A stretch of 6,135 nucleotides of DNA from Candidatus Latescibacterota bacterium (GTDB lineage: Bacteria > JAAXHH01 > JACQVL01), in NCBI GenBank assembly GCA_016209865.1, contig JACQVL010000178.1, positions 1 through 6,135 of the forward strand, in the 5' to 3' direction. Below the pieces are notes generated by a model, which saw only the letters and a list, made by a program, of their open reading frames with translations, made no database searches and was not told the origin of the DNA. Made by a program: the position numbers and the translations under genes. Within the stretch, counting starts at the first letter, position 1. Every line of letters starts with the position of its first letter. Of the stretch, positions 1 to 6,135 are shown piece by piece.

Positions 1-1
1 G

Positions 2-1810
2 CGGGATCCCACTTTTGTGGACGCGCAATGGCAGCTTGCCCTCACCCGCCTGGCCCTCGCTCAGGGACTATTCGGCGCGTTCACGGTCGGCGACATCCGC
101 AGAGAATTCGAGCGGGTCATCAAGCTCGACCCGAACCATCCAGAAGCCTACTACATGCTGGGCACGACCTACTATGACTACGGCAAACTCGACGATGCCG
201 CCGCGGCCATCCCGCTCTTCGAGCAGCAACTCGCCGCCAACCCGCGACACGAGGACGCACGCTATCAGCTTGGACTCGCCTACATCGACGTCGAACGCGT
301 CATAGACGGCATCGCGGCGCTGGAGCGCATCCAGCGGGTGAACCCGTCGTGGGTCGTCCGGATCAACCAGACGATCGCGGAAGCGAAACTCCGGCACTCG
401 ATCGTCCGGGCAGACAGCATTCAGTCGGTCTTAACCCTCCTCCCGGAGGCTGAACACCGGCTGTATCTCGACCTGCGTCCGGTGCTGCCGCCCGGACAGG
501 GTGCTTTCCCGGAAAACCTGTCCCTTGCTGATGCCGAAACAATGGCGTTCCGTTACTGGCAGGAGCATGACCCGACGCCGGGCACCCCGCAGAACGAACG
601 GTTCGTCGAGCACTGCCGCCGGGTCGCGTACGCGCGCCGGTACTTCGGGCGCGGCCAATGGCCGTGGGATCGCCGGGGGGAGGTGTACATCCGGTATGGG
701 GAGCCGTCGGCCCGCCGGGTGTACACCGCCGACTACACCATCCGCCCGCCCTCGGACCCGACGAGTGCCGGAGCGACCCCACAGCTCGGCATCCGGCAGG
801 TGGAAGAGTGGACGTACACGACCCCACCCCTCCGTTTTGAATTCATCGATCAGGGATCAAATTTCGTGTTCGACCTCTCCCTCCCGGTGGCCTCGGGCGA
901 TGTCGCCGTCCAGGCTGAGCAGGCCCTCCGCGATCAGGGGGCAGAGGCTGAACAGATGGCAGCCCGCACCCCGGCATTCTACCCCGCCGACGAGAGGCAC
1001 GGCCCTCCGCTCCGGTTTTCATACAGTTTAGCGGTCTTCCGAGGCGTGAACGGTCAGAGCGAGGTCGAGGTCGATTACGCCATCCCCGCTAACGAACTCG
1101 CGTTCATCGAGGAGAGAGCGTCGCTGGAAACGGCGGTGGTCGTGTACGATGAGGGCTGGCGGGAAGTGACCAAGAGCGTCGAACAGACGCAGGTCGCCGA
1201 TCAGACACGAGGAGCCGGACGCGCCGCCCAGGTGGCCATCTACCGGCGCACCTTAGCCGTGCCGCCGGGCCAGCGTCATGTCGCCCTGCACGTGACCGAC
1301 CTGCACTCGCGGCGGGACGGGATTTCTCGTCAACCGTTGATGATCGAGGGGTACGAACCGGGACGCTTCGCGATGAGCGATATCCGGCTCGTGACCACCG
1401 TTCAGCCCATGACCAGCGGAACGTTCGTTCGCGGCGGACGCCGGCTCATCCCCAACCCCACCGGCGTCTTCCTCACCACCCGTCCGATGACGCTGTATTT
1501 TGAGGTCTACAACCTGCTGAAAGACCGGAATGGACGGACATCGGTGACGATCGAGTACACCGTCTTCCCCCTGTCGGGATCGTCAAGGCCGGCGATCGCG
1601 CTCGTCAGTCCGGCGGGAGGACAGACCGGCAAAGGGCGTGAGTTCTCCCTCATTCAGGAAGAAGAAGGCACGGAGGACACGCTCCGGCGGGATACCGCGA
1701 TCGAGATGAAGGACGCGCCGCCGGGACGCTATGCCCTGCAGGTGACGGTGACTGATCACAACCGGGACGAAGAGACCCAGAAAACGGTCGTGTTTCAGTT
1801 GGTGCGCTGA
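2..1810 (+). CDS. TPR and GWxTD-type domain protein, 5' partial
   Basis: The reading frame is open from the first full codon at position 2, so the gene starts upstream of the window. The GTG at 17 is unlikely to be the start because the residues before it continue a TPR-like helix. About 602 residues are visible. The first ~115 form helix-pair repeats of TPR type (PNHPEAYYMLGTTYYDYGKL, then PRHEDARYQLGLAYID). A GWxTD-type domain follows: DPTPGTP at 569-589, then the motif region at 656-706, where QWPWD precedes RRGEVYIRYGEP. The C-terminal half is rich in predicted beta strands, with an FEVYNL segment typical of these proteins. GWxTD proteins are mostly uncharacterised; TPRs suggest protein-protein contacts. 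Any signal peptide lies outside the window. The next gene starts 29 bp downstream, so co-transcription is likely. Family assignment is fairly secure, function is not known. Confidence 0.85.
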   Translation, partial: RDPTFVDAQWQLALTRLALAQGLFGAFTVGDIRREFERVIKLDPNHPEAYYMLGTTYYDYGKLDDAAAAIPLFEQQLAANPRHEDARYQLGLAYIDVERVIDGIAALERIQRVNPSWVVRINQTIAEAKLRHSIVRADSIQSVLTLLPEAEHRLYLDLRPVLPPGQGAFPENLSLADAETMAFRYWQEHDPTPGTPQNERFVEHCRRVAYARRYFGRGQWPWDRRGEVYIRYGEPSARRVYTADYTIRPPSDPTSAGATPQLGIRQVEEWTYTTPPLRFEFIDQGSNFVFDLSLPVASGDVAVQAEQALRDQGAEAEQMAARTPAFYPADERHGPPLRFSYSLAVFRGVNGQSEVEVDYAIPANELAFIEERASLETAVVVYDEGWREVTKSVEQTQVADQTRGAGRAAQVAIYRRTLAVPPGQRHVALHVTDLHSRRDGISRQPLMIEGYEPGRFAMSDIRLVTTVQPMTSGTFVRGGRRLIPNPTGVFLTTRPMTLYFEVYNLLKDRNGRTSVTIEYTVFPLSGSSRPAIALVSPAGGQTGKGREFSLIQEEEGTEDTLRRDTAIEMKDAPPGRYALQVTVTDHNRDEETQKTVVFQLVR

Positions 1811-1823
1811 GAACACAGCACAC

Positions 1824-1828
1824 AGGAG
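1824..1828 (+). promoter_or_regulatory. Ribosome binding site for the GH42-like gene
   Basis: AGGAG lies 11 bases before the ATG at 1840, within the 29-bp gap after the upstream stop codon. It supports 1840 over the next in-frame ATG at 1858, which would be 29 bases away. No promoter or terminator is visible in this gap, which fits translation from a shared transcript. Confidence 0.7.
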
Positions 1829-1839
1829 AGTCCTACGCT

Positions 1840-4044
1840 ATGAAAGCCCATGTTGCCATGCACAACGGCGCGCCGACGCTGTTCTTGAACGGCGTGCCCA
1901 CGTTCGCCAGTATGCAATGGTTGTCTGCCTTCATCGAGCCGGACGGGACGCTGCCGAACGAAGGGGCGATCCGCGAGTTCGGTAAGGCCGGCGTGCACCT
2001 CTATGCCCTGGGCGTGGGGAGCGAGTGGTGCGGGCCGCGACCGGGGAACTCTGACCACTTCGACTTCTCTATGGTCGAGCCGTACCTGCGGGGCATCCTG
2101 AGGGCCGATCCGGACGCGCTGTTCCACCTGCGCATCTACCTTGAAACCGGTCCGTGGTGGAACGACCTCTACCCGGAGGAGTGCGAGGTCGGGTCGGACG
2201 GCAAACGGCTGAACATGTCGTACGCCTCGACGGTGTGGCAGGCTGACGTGAAAGAATACCTGCGGCGGTACGTCGAACATCTGAAGGCCATCGGGCTGTA
2301 CGACCGCGTGATCGCCTACCAGGTGTGTCCTGGCGTGTGTGGAGAGTGGGTCAAAAACATGACCTCCATGGAGCCGATAACCGGCGACTACAGCGAACCG
2401 ATGCGGCGCTCCTTTCGCCGCTGGCTGCGCCAGACGTACCGTGACGACGTCGCGGCCCTGCAAGCCGCATGGATGGATACGGCCGTGACGTTCGAGACCG
2501 CCGAAGTGCCGTCGGACGAGGAGCAGCACCACACGACGCACTTCCACTTCCGCGACCCGGTGAAGGAACGGAAGGTGATCGACTATTACCGCGCGCTGGC
2601 TGACCTGGTGGCTGATACGCTGATCGACTTCTGTCGCACGATCAAAGACCTCACACACGGAGACGCCTTAGCTGGCGCCTTCTTCGGCTACCTGCTCGAC
2701 CAGGCCTGGAACGATTGCTTCTTCGGCGGCGAGAATGATGGCGGTTATTCAACGATTCAACGCAGCGGACACTTAGGCTTGCGGAAAGTCCTGGCCGCGC
2801 CCGAGGTGGATTTCCTGGTCAGCCCTTACGGCTATGCCTTCCGCGGATTAGGCGGGGATGGCCTCTCCATGCTCCCCAGCGAATCGGTACGGCTGCACGG
2901 CAAGCTCTACATCTACGAAGAAGACTCCCGCCTGCACAACCTGTTCGACCCGGACGGCCGCAATTACGCGTTCGAGCATGCGGCGGCCATTCATCAGCGT
3001 TGCATGGGCAACACCCTCACGCACGGGTTTGCGATCTGGTGGTTCGCGGACTGGCCGGCCGGGACGTACGAGAGTCATCCGAAGACCGAGCCGAGTCCGT
3101 TCAACCCGTGGCTGGCGCGGTTTCAGCGGCTCGGGGAGTTCAGCCTGCACCTCGACCGCACCCCGCAGGCCGAGGTTGCGGTGTTGATAGACGACGAGAG
3201 TTTCTTCTACGAGACCTTGCGCAACAATTTCAACCTGGCGGGCATCTTCTACCAGCGCGTGCAGGGGTTGCCGCGTTTCGGCGCGCCGCACGACGTCTAC
3301 CTGCTGCAGGACCTGATCGAGGGCCGGCTCCGGCCGTACAGGCTGTATATTTTTCTGAACGCGTGGCGACTCGACCACAATCGTCGTGCCGCGCTGAAGC
3401 GTGAATTGCGACGCGATGGTCGTACCGCCGTCTGGATTTACGGCGCGGGGTACCTGGAAGATGGGCCGTCCCTCGACCATATGACCGACCTGACCGGCTT
3501 CCACTTCGGCAAGGGGGACAACCCGTGGGGCGTGCTGATGCACATCACCAACTTTACGCATCCGATCACCAGGGAGGTCTCGCAGGAGGTGTTCTGGGGG
3601 ACGAACAGTCCGCTCGGCCCGCTCTTCCATCTCGAAGACCAGGACGCCACGGTGCTGGGGCAGGTGGTGTATTCGCTCGGCCGCTGCAAGCCGGGCATGG
3701 CAGTCAAGGAATTCCCCGACTGGACGTCGGTCTACGTCGCCGCGCCGAACGTGCCAGCGCCGGTGTTGCGGGGCATCGCCCGCTCTGCCGGGGTGCATCT
3801 CTACAGCGACGCGGGCGACGTGCTGCACGCCACCCCGGAACTCCTGAGCGTACACACCGTGGCCGGGGGAACGCGGACGTTCCGGCTGCCGAAGCGCGCT
3901 GAAGCGGTCTACGACCTGTATCATGATCGGGAGATCGCCCGCGACGTACAGGAATTTCAGGTGGAGTTGCCGCCGGCGTCATCGGCGCTGTATTATACGG
4001 GGAATGCGCGCAAGCTCACGACGTATTGGAAGACTCACCGCTGA
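1840..4044 (+). CDS. GH42-like (clan GH-A) glycoside hydrolase family protein
   Basis: A 734-residue protein without signal peptide or membrane segment, so probably cytoplasmic. Residues ~15-430 read as a TIM-barrel of the GH42 / beta-galactosidase-like type. LNGVP occurs near the start, and QVCPGVCGEW at 161-170 offers Glu169 as acid/base. KLYIYEEDSR at 355-364 offers Glu360 (or Glu361) as nucleophile, and the aromatic WWFADW at 400-405 follows. From ~444 the stretch AEVAVLIDDESFFY begins a region like the GH42 trimerisation domain, to ~560, and a beta-rich tail follows. The length is slightly above usual GH42 enzymes (about 650-700). The likely role is hydrolysis of a glycosidic bond in an oligosaccharide; the substrate cannot be read from sequence. 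The residues around both glutamates differ from classical GH42, so it may belong to a divergent or unnamed family. It sits between the TPR/GWxTD gene and a membrane-protein gene, apparently in one operon. Confidence 0.75.
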   Translation: MKAHVAMHNGAPTLFLNGVPTFASMQWLSAFIEPDGTLPNEGAIREFGKAGVHLYALGVGSEWCGPRPGNSDHFDFSMVEPYLRGILRADPDALFHLRIYLETGPWWNDLYPEECEVGSDGKRLNMSYASTVWQADVKEYLRRYVEHLKAIGLYDRVIAYQVCPGVCGEWVKNMTSMEPITGDYSEPMRRSFRRWLRQTYRDDVAALQAAWMDTAVTFETAEVPSDEEQHHTTHFHFRDPVKERKVIDYYRALADLVADTLIDFCRTIKDLTHGDALAGAFFGYLLDQAWNDCFFGGENDGGYSTIQRSGHLGLRKVLAAPEVDFLVSPYGYAFRGLGGDGLSMLPSESVRLHGKLYIYEEDSRLHNLFDPDGRNYAFEHAAAIHQRCMGNTLTHGFAIWWFADWPAGTYESHPKTEPSPFNPWLARFQRLGEFSLHLDRTPQAEVAVLIDDESFFYETLRNNFNLAGIFYQRVQGLPRFGAPHDVYLLQDLIEGRLRPYRLYIFLNAWRLDHNRRAALKRELRRDGRTAVWIYGAGYLEDGPSLDHMTDLTGFHFGKGDNPWGVLMHITNFTHPITREVSQEVFWGTNSPLGPLFHLEDQDATVLGQVVYSLGRCKPGMAVKEFPDWTSVYVAAPNVPAPVLRGIARSAGVHLYSDAGDVLHATPELLSVHTVAGGTRTFRLPKRAEAVYDLYHDREIARDVQEFQVELPPASSALYYTGNARKLTTYWKTHR

Positions 4045-4063
4045 AGAATCGTCCCGCTTTGCC

Positions 4064-4068
4064 AGGAG
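4064..4068 (+). promoter_or_regulatory. Ribosome binding site deciding the start at 4076
   Basis: AGGAG is placed 7 bases before the ATG at 4076. The same frame is open upstream to 3923, but that would overlap the end of the glycosidase gene by over 100 bases, and the extra residues look like an out-of-frame reading of it. The site therefore fixes the start at 4076. An ATG at 4069 is out of frame. Confidence 0.75.
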
Positions 4069-4075
4069 ATGCAGT

Positions 4076-4633
4076 ATGTCACGGGCTTCGCGGCACAGAA
4101 GGCGTGCTGTCCACAAGCCTCAGCCTCGCCTGATCGATGAACCGCCAGCGAAGCAGGAAAAACGCCGGCGACACCGGAAGCTGTGGAGTCTCGTCCTGAT
4201 CGTCCTTCCTCTGCTGCTGAGCCTGGTCATCCCCAGATCGACCCACATCGAAGGCTCTCGCTCACACCCCACGACCTGGGTGACCGGCTCCATCTTGCCG
4301 TCAGTCTCCGCGCCCGACCGCGTCCCTACCGAACTCACCGCGATCGTCCGGATGACGCACTCCCAGATCGCCGTCACCAACGCGGACAGCGTCGGCTGGC
4401 GCAACGTCGTGATCGGGATTAACGTGGTCAGGCACTGGGGCGAAGGGTTTCTCTTCCGATCCCCTCAGCTCGATCCGGGGGAGACGCTGACGGCGGGGGT
4501 GATGGAGTTTGCCCGATACGATGGAATCCGGTTCAACCCGTCGAAGGCACGCCTCAAAACGCTCTCCATCGTCTGTGACCTGCCCGACGGGCGCGGGCAG
4601 TGGACGACACCTCAACACATTGGCGGTCAGTGA
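4076..4633 (+). CDS. Single-pass membrane protein with uncharacterised extracytoplasmic domain
   Basis: A 185-residue protein. Residues 1-35 are very basic and proline-containing (RHRRR near the start, EKRRRHRK at 28-35). Residues 36-53 form one hydrophobic helix (LWSLVLIVLPLLLSLVIP). By the positive-inside rule, the remaining ~130 residues should be outside the cytoplasm. That part has a beta-rich pattern: VTNADSVGWRNVVIGIN at 100-116, LDPGETLTAG at 132-141, FARYDGIRFNP at 145-155 and LSIVCD at 163-168. I recognise this pattern from many small hypothetical bacterial membrane proteins, where it occurs as a TN-DS--W-NV ... F---DG-RFNP domain; no function is known to me. The ATG is 31 bp after the glycosidase stop with a good ribosome binding site, so it is probably the last gene of the operon. 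The stop codon is the last three bases of a 7-bp repeat (4627-4633). A role in wall or envelope contact is only a guess. Confidence 0.75.
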   Translation: MSRASRHRRRAVHKPQPRLIDEPPAKQEKRRRHRKLWSLVLIVLPLLLSLVIPRSTHIEGSRSHPTTWVTGSILPSVSAPDRVPTELTAIVRMTHSQIAVTNADSVGWRNVVIGINVVRHWGEGFLFRSPQLDPGETLTAGVMEFARYDGIRFNPSKARLKTLSIVCDLPDGRGQWTTPQHIGGQ

Positions 4634-4676
4634 TCGGTGGTCGGTCGCCCCTACTTCACTCGTCACTCGTCACTTT
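4627..4676. repeat. Degenerate 7-bp repeats, inverted, between convergent genes
   Basis: Three heptads TCAGTGA, TCGGTGG and TCGGTCG (4627-4647) are followed by nine bases, then TCACTCG, TCACTCG and TCACTTT (4656-4676). The right set reversed and complemented gives AGTGACG units in the same 7-bp phase as the left set. As RNA on the plus strand, AGTGA at 4629-4633 pairs perfectly with TCACT at 4670-4674. GGTGG at 4636-4640 pairs with TCACT at 4663-4667 using two G-U pairs. The outcome is a weak interrupted hairpin around a loop near 4648-4655. It fills most of the 48-bp gap between two tail-to-tail genes, where a transcription terminator would be expected, but there is no T-run on either strand. 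It could be a weak terminator or simply a repeat remnant. Confidence 0.6.
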
Positions 4677-4681
4677 CTGCT

Positions 4682-5371
4682 TCACAGCACCCTGGATGCC
4701 TTCCAGACGGTCGACTCGTCCGGGATGGAGGCGTCCCGGTACGTGGGGATGAACGCCCACCGGTCCTGGCCGGTGGCGTTAGGATGCGAGCTGTGAATCA
4801 GCCGGTCGTGAAAGAAGATAGCTCCCCCTTTGTTGAGGGGGACGGTCACGACTACACATCCATCCAGCGCGTTCTCTAAGATGCGATTGCCGAACCCGTT
4901 TTCACTCTCAACGAATGCATGCGTGTGATTCATCCGGTGAGAACCGGGAATCACTTTCAGACACCCGTTGTCGGGGGTCGCGTCGTCTAAGGCGATCCAG
5001 ACGGAATACTTGGTGGCGCCCCCCCAGTACGCGTAATCCTGGTGCCAGGGAGATGCAAAGGTAATCTTGCCCGATTTCAACACCGGTTTGGCGCTGAGGA
5101 ACTCGATGTTCGGGCCGATGAGCTGTCGCAGGACGCTGACCAGGCGCTCATCCGCGACGGCTTGCGCAAAAAACGGAGGGATGGCCTCACACATCCAGAC
5201 GAACACCCCCGAAGCGTTCACCCGTTGCTCGACCTCGTTCCGGGCCTCCGCTTTCCACTGCTCCATCTCGTCGGGCGTGAACAGATCGTGCAGCACAAGA
5301 AACCCGTTCTGATCGAACGAGGCCACCTCATTGAGCGAGAGTATTCTCAGTTCGTGCGAAAGCGCTGCCAT
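4682..5371 (-). CDS. Phytanoyl-CoA dioxygenase (PhyH) family protein
   Basis: A 229-residue Fe(II)/2-oxoglutarate-dependent oxygenase of the PhyH family. It opens with the family-typical segment FDQNGFLVLHDLFTPDEME (19-37). The iron ligands are His110 and Asp112 in SPWHQDYAYW and His193 in HDRLIHSSHPN. Arg204 in GQDRWAF is the expected 2-oxoglutarate carboxylate binder. The spacing of 11 between His193 and Arg204 equals that in human PHYH (His264/Arg275). DNGCLKVIPGSH at 134-145 is also characteristic. All catalytic residues are present, so it should be active, hydroxylating (or halogenating, less likely as the Asp is kept) an unknown small molecule. It is short for the family (usually about 250-300), ending about 25 residues after Arg204. 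The start is supported by AAAGGAG eight bases upstream. It lies 66 bp after guaA on the same strand, so read-through from guaA is possible. Confidence 0.88.
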   Translation of the reverse strand: MAALSHELRILSLNEVASFDQNGFLVLHDLFTPDEMEQWKAEARNEVEQRVNASGVFVWMCEAIPPFFAQAVADERLVSVLRQLIGPNIEFLSAKPVLKSGKITFASPWHQDYAYWGGATKYSVWIALDDATPDNGCLKVIPGSHRMNHTHAFVESENGFGNRILENALDGCVVVTVPLNKGGAIFFHDRLIHSSHPNATGQDRWAFIPTYRDASIPDESTVWKASRVL

Positions 5372-5379
5372 GCGTGTCG

Positions 5380-5386
5380 CTCCTTT
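5380..5386 (-). promoter_or_regulatory. Ribosome binding site for the PhyH-family gene
   Basis: Read on the minus strand this is AAAGGAG, eight bases before the ATG at 5371-5369. It is the strongest Shine-Dalgarno match in the window and settles the start codon. No clear promoter boxes or terminator are seen in the rest of the 66-bp gap to guaA. Confidence 0.75.
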
Positions 5387-5423
5387 GTCGTTCGAGGTTC
5401 ACGGACTCGGCTCATTCCAGAGG

Positions 5424-5458
5424 TGTTCGTTCATCATTCATCGTGCATCATTCTGCAA
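5424..5458. repeat. Degenerate 7-bp tandem repeat at the guaA 3' end
   Basis: On the plus strand the heptads TGTTCGT, TCATCAT, TCATCGT and GCATCAT follow each other at 5424-5451, with a poorer TCTGCAA after them. The consensus is close to TCATCRT. The tract spans the stop codon of guaA (5440-5438) and its last codons. It has the same 7-bp period as the repeat at 4627-4676 but a different unit. No hairpin of note forms here, so it is not an evident terminator. Confidence 0.55.
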
Positions 5459-6135
5459 TCGGTCTGATTCCCACTCGATCGTGCTGGGCGGCTTCGTGCT
5501 CAGGTCGTACACGACGCGGTTGACCCCGCGGACTTCGTTGATGATCCGACTGGCGACCCGGCCAAGCAGGTCGTGGGGCAGCCGCGCCCAGTCGGCGGTC
5601 ATGAAGTCCTGCGTCGTGACCGCCCGCAGCGCGACCACGCTCTCGTACGTGCGCTCGTCCCCCATGACGCCGACCGTCTTGACGGGCAGGAGCACCGTCA
5701 GCGCCTGCGCGACGTCGTCGTACAGCCCGGCCCGGCGGAGCTCGTCGATGAAGAGCGCGTCCGCCTCCCGCAGGATGGCTAAGCGCTCCGGCGTCACCTC
5801 GCCCAGGACGCGGACGGCCAGGCCGGGTCCGGGGACCGGGTGCCGGGTGATGATCTCTTCCGGGAGGCCCAACTCTCTGCCGACCGCCCGGACTTCATCC
5901 TTGAACAGCTCCCTGACCGGCTCGATCAGCTTCAATCGCATTCGCTCCGGCAGGCCGCCGACGTTGTGGTGCGTCTTGATCGTCGCCGCCGGGCCTCGGA
6001 CTGAGGCGCTCTCGATCACGTCCGGGTAGAGCGTTCCCTGGGCCAGGTACTCGACATTCCGCAATGAGGTCAGTTCGTCTTCTAACACCCGGATGAATTC
6101 AGACCCGATGATCTTCCGTTTCTGCTCCGGGTCAA
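5438..6135 (-). CDS. guaA: GMP synthase (glutamine-hydrolysing), C-terminal part
   Basis: About 232 residues of the C-terminal part of GuaA are visible; the frame stays open to the window end, so the GTG at 6088 is internal. GuaA converts XMP to GMP in purine synthesis using ATP and ammonia released from glutamine, in the cytoplasm. Diagnostic stretches are [63 protein letters not shown] (the dimerisation-domain signature), [35 protein letters not shown] and the end KPPSTIEWE. The glutamine amidotransferase domain and the ATP-binding SGGVDS loop are outside the window. Standard GuaA stops directly after TIEWE; here nine more residues (SDRLQNDAR) follow, the last four encoded by a 7-bp repeat tract. 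The enzyme is otherwise ordinary. The PhyH-family gene follows on the same strand. Confidence 0.97.
   Translation of the reverse strand, partial: DPEQKRKIIGSEFIRVLEDELTSLRNVEYLAQGTLYPDVIESASVRGPAATIKTHHNVGGLPERMRLKLIEPVRELFKDEVRAVGRELGLPEEIITRHPVPGPGLAVRVLGEVTPERLAILREADALFIDELRRAGLYDDVAQALTVLLPVKTVGVMGDERTYESVVALRAVTTQDFMTADWARLPHDLLGRVASRIINEVRGVNRVVYDLSTKPPSTIEWESDRLQNDAR

Noticed and set aside
1795-3924. Long open frames on the minus strand (1795-2658 and 2848-3924)
   Set aside because: They lie opposite the glycosidase gene, show no recognisable family or ribosome binding site, and are the usual antisense open frames of GC-rich coding DNA.
3923-4075. Upstream extension of the membrane-protein frame
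   Set aside because: It overlaps the glycosidase end in another frame; the ribosome binding site at 4064-4068 places the start at 4076.
4757-4776. Perfect 7-bp hairpin CCACCGG / CCGGTGG
   Set aside because: Inside the PhyH-family gene over the codons around Arg204; explained by coding constraint and high GC content.
4823-4842. Perfect 7-bp hairpin TCCCCCT / AGGGGGA with a 6-base loop
   Set aside because: It lies inside the PhyH-family coding sequence, encodes conserved residues before the HDRLIH motif, and has no T-run on either strand; not a terminator.
5372-5437. Possible promoter or terminator between guaA and the PhyH-family gene
   Set aside because: Only the ribosome binding site and the heptad tract could be supported; no -35/-10 pair or stem with T-run was seen.
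6086-6088. GTG as a possible start of the guaA fragment
   Set aside because: The frame continues to the window end and encodes the conserved GuaA stretch [14 protein letters not shown], so this codon is internal.

Overview
The window is a GC-rich bacterial chromosomal segment (roughly 60% G+C by eye). It carries five protein genes in two convergent blocks and almost no non-coding DNA. Nothing in it marks a mobile element, CRISPR array, tRNA or rRNA. The gene mix is a TPR/GWxTD protein, a large GH42-like glycosidase, a phytanoyl-CoA dioxygenase-family enzyme and the housekeeping gene guaA. It suggests an environmental, probably uncultivated, polysaccharide-degrading bacterium; GWxTD proteins are known from Acidobacteria, Gemmatimonadetes and several candidate phyla. 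This taxonomic reading is an inference from gene families only.

The left block, on the plus strand (about 1-4633), looks like an operon of three genes with gaps of 29 and 31 bp. The first is a TPR protein with a GWxTD-type domain, cut at its 5' end by the window edge. The second is a 734-residue protein resembling glycoside hydrolase clan A / GH42 enzymes with a trimerisation-like domain. The third is a 185-residue single-pass membrane protein carrying an uncharacterised extracytoplasmic domain. The second and third genes each have a clear AGGAG ribosome binding site.

The right block, on the minus strand (6135 down to 4682), is the C-terminal part of guaA (GMP synthase, cut by the window edge). 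It is followed after 66 bp by a short phytanoyl-CoA dioxygenase-family gene with a complete Fe(II)/2-oxoglutarate residue set.

The two blocks meet tail to tail across 48 bp (4634-4681). This gap contains short degenerate 7-bp repeats in opposite orientations on its two sides. A second tract with the same 7-bp period lies just at the 3' end of guaA. In both places a gene's stop codon falls inside the heptad tract, and GuaA runs nine residues past its usual C-terminus. These repeats are the most unusual thing in the window. I found no convincing evidence of a novel defence, mobile or biosynthetic system.
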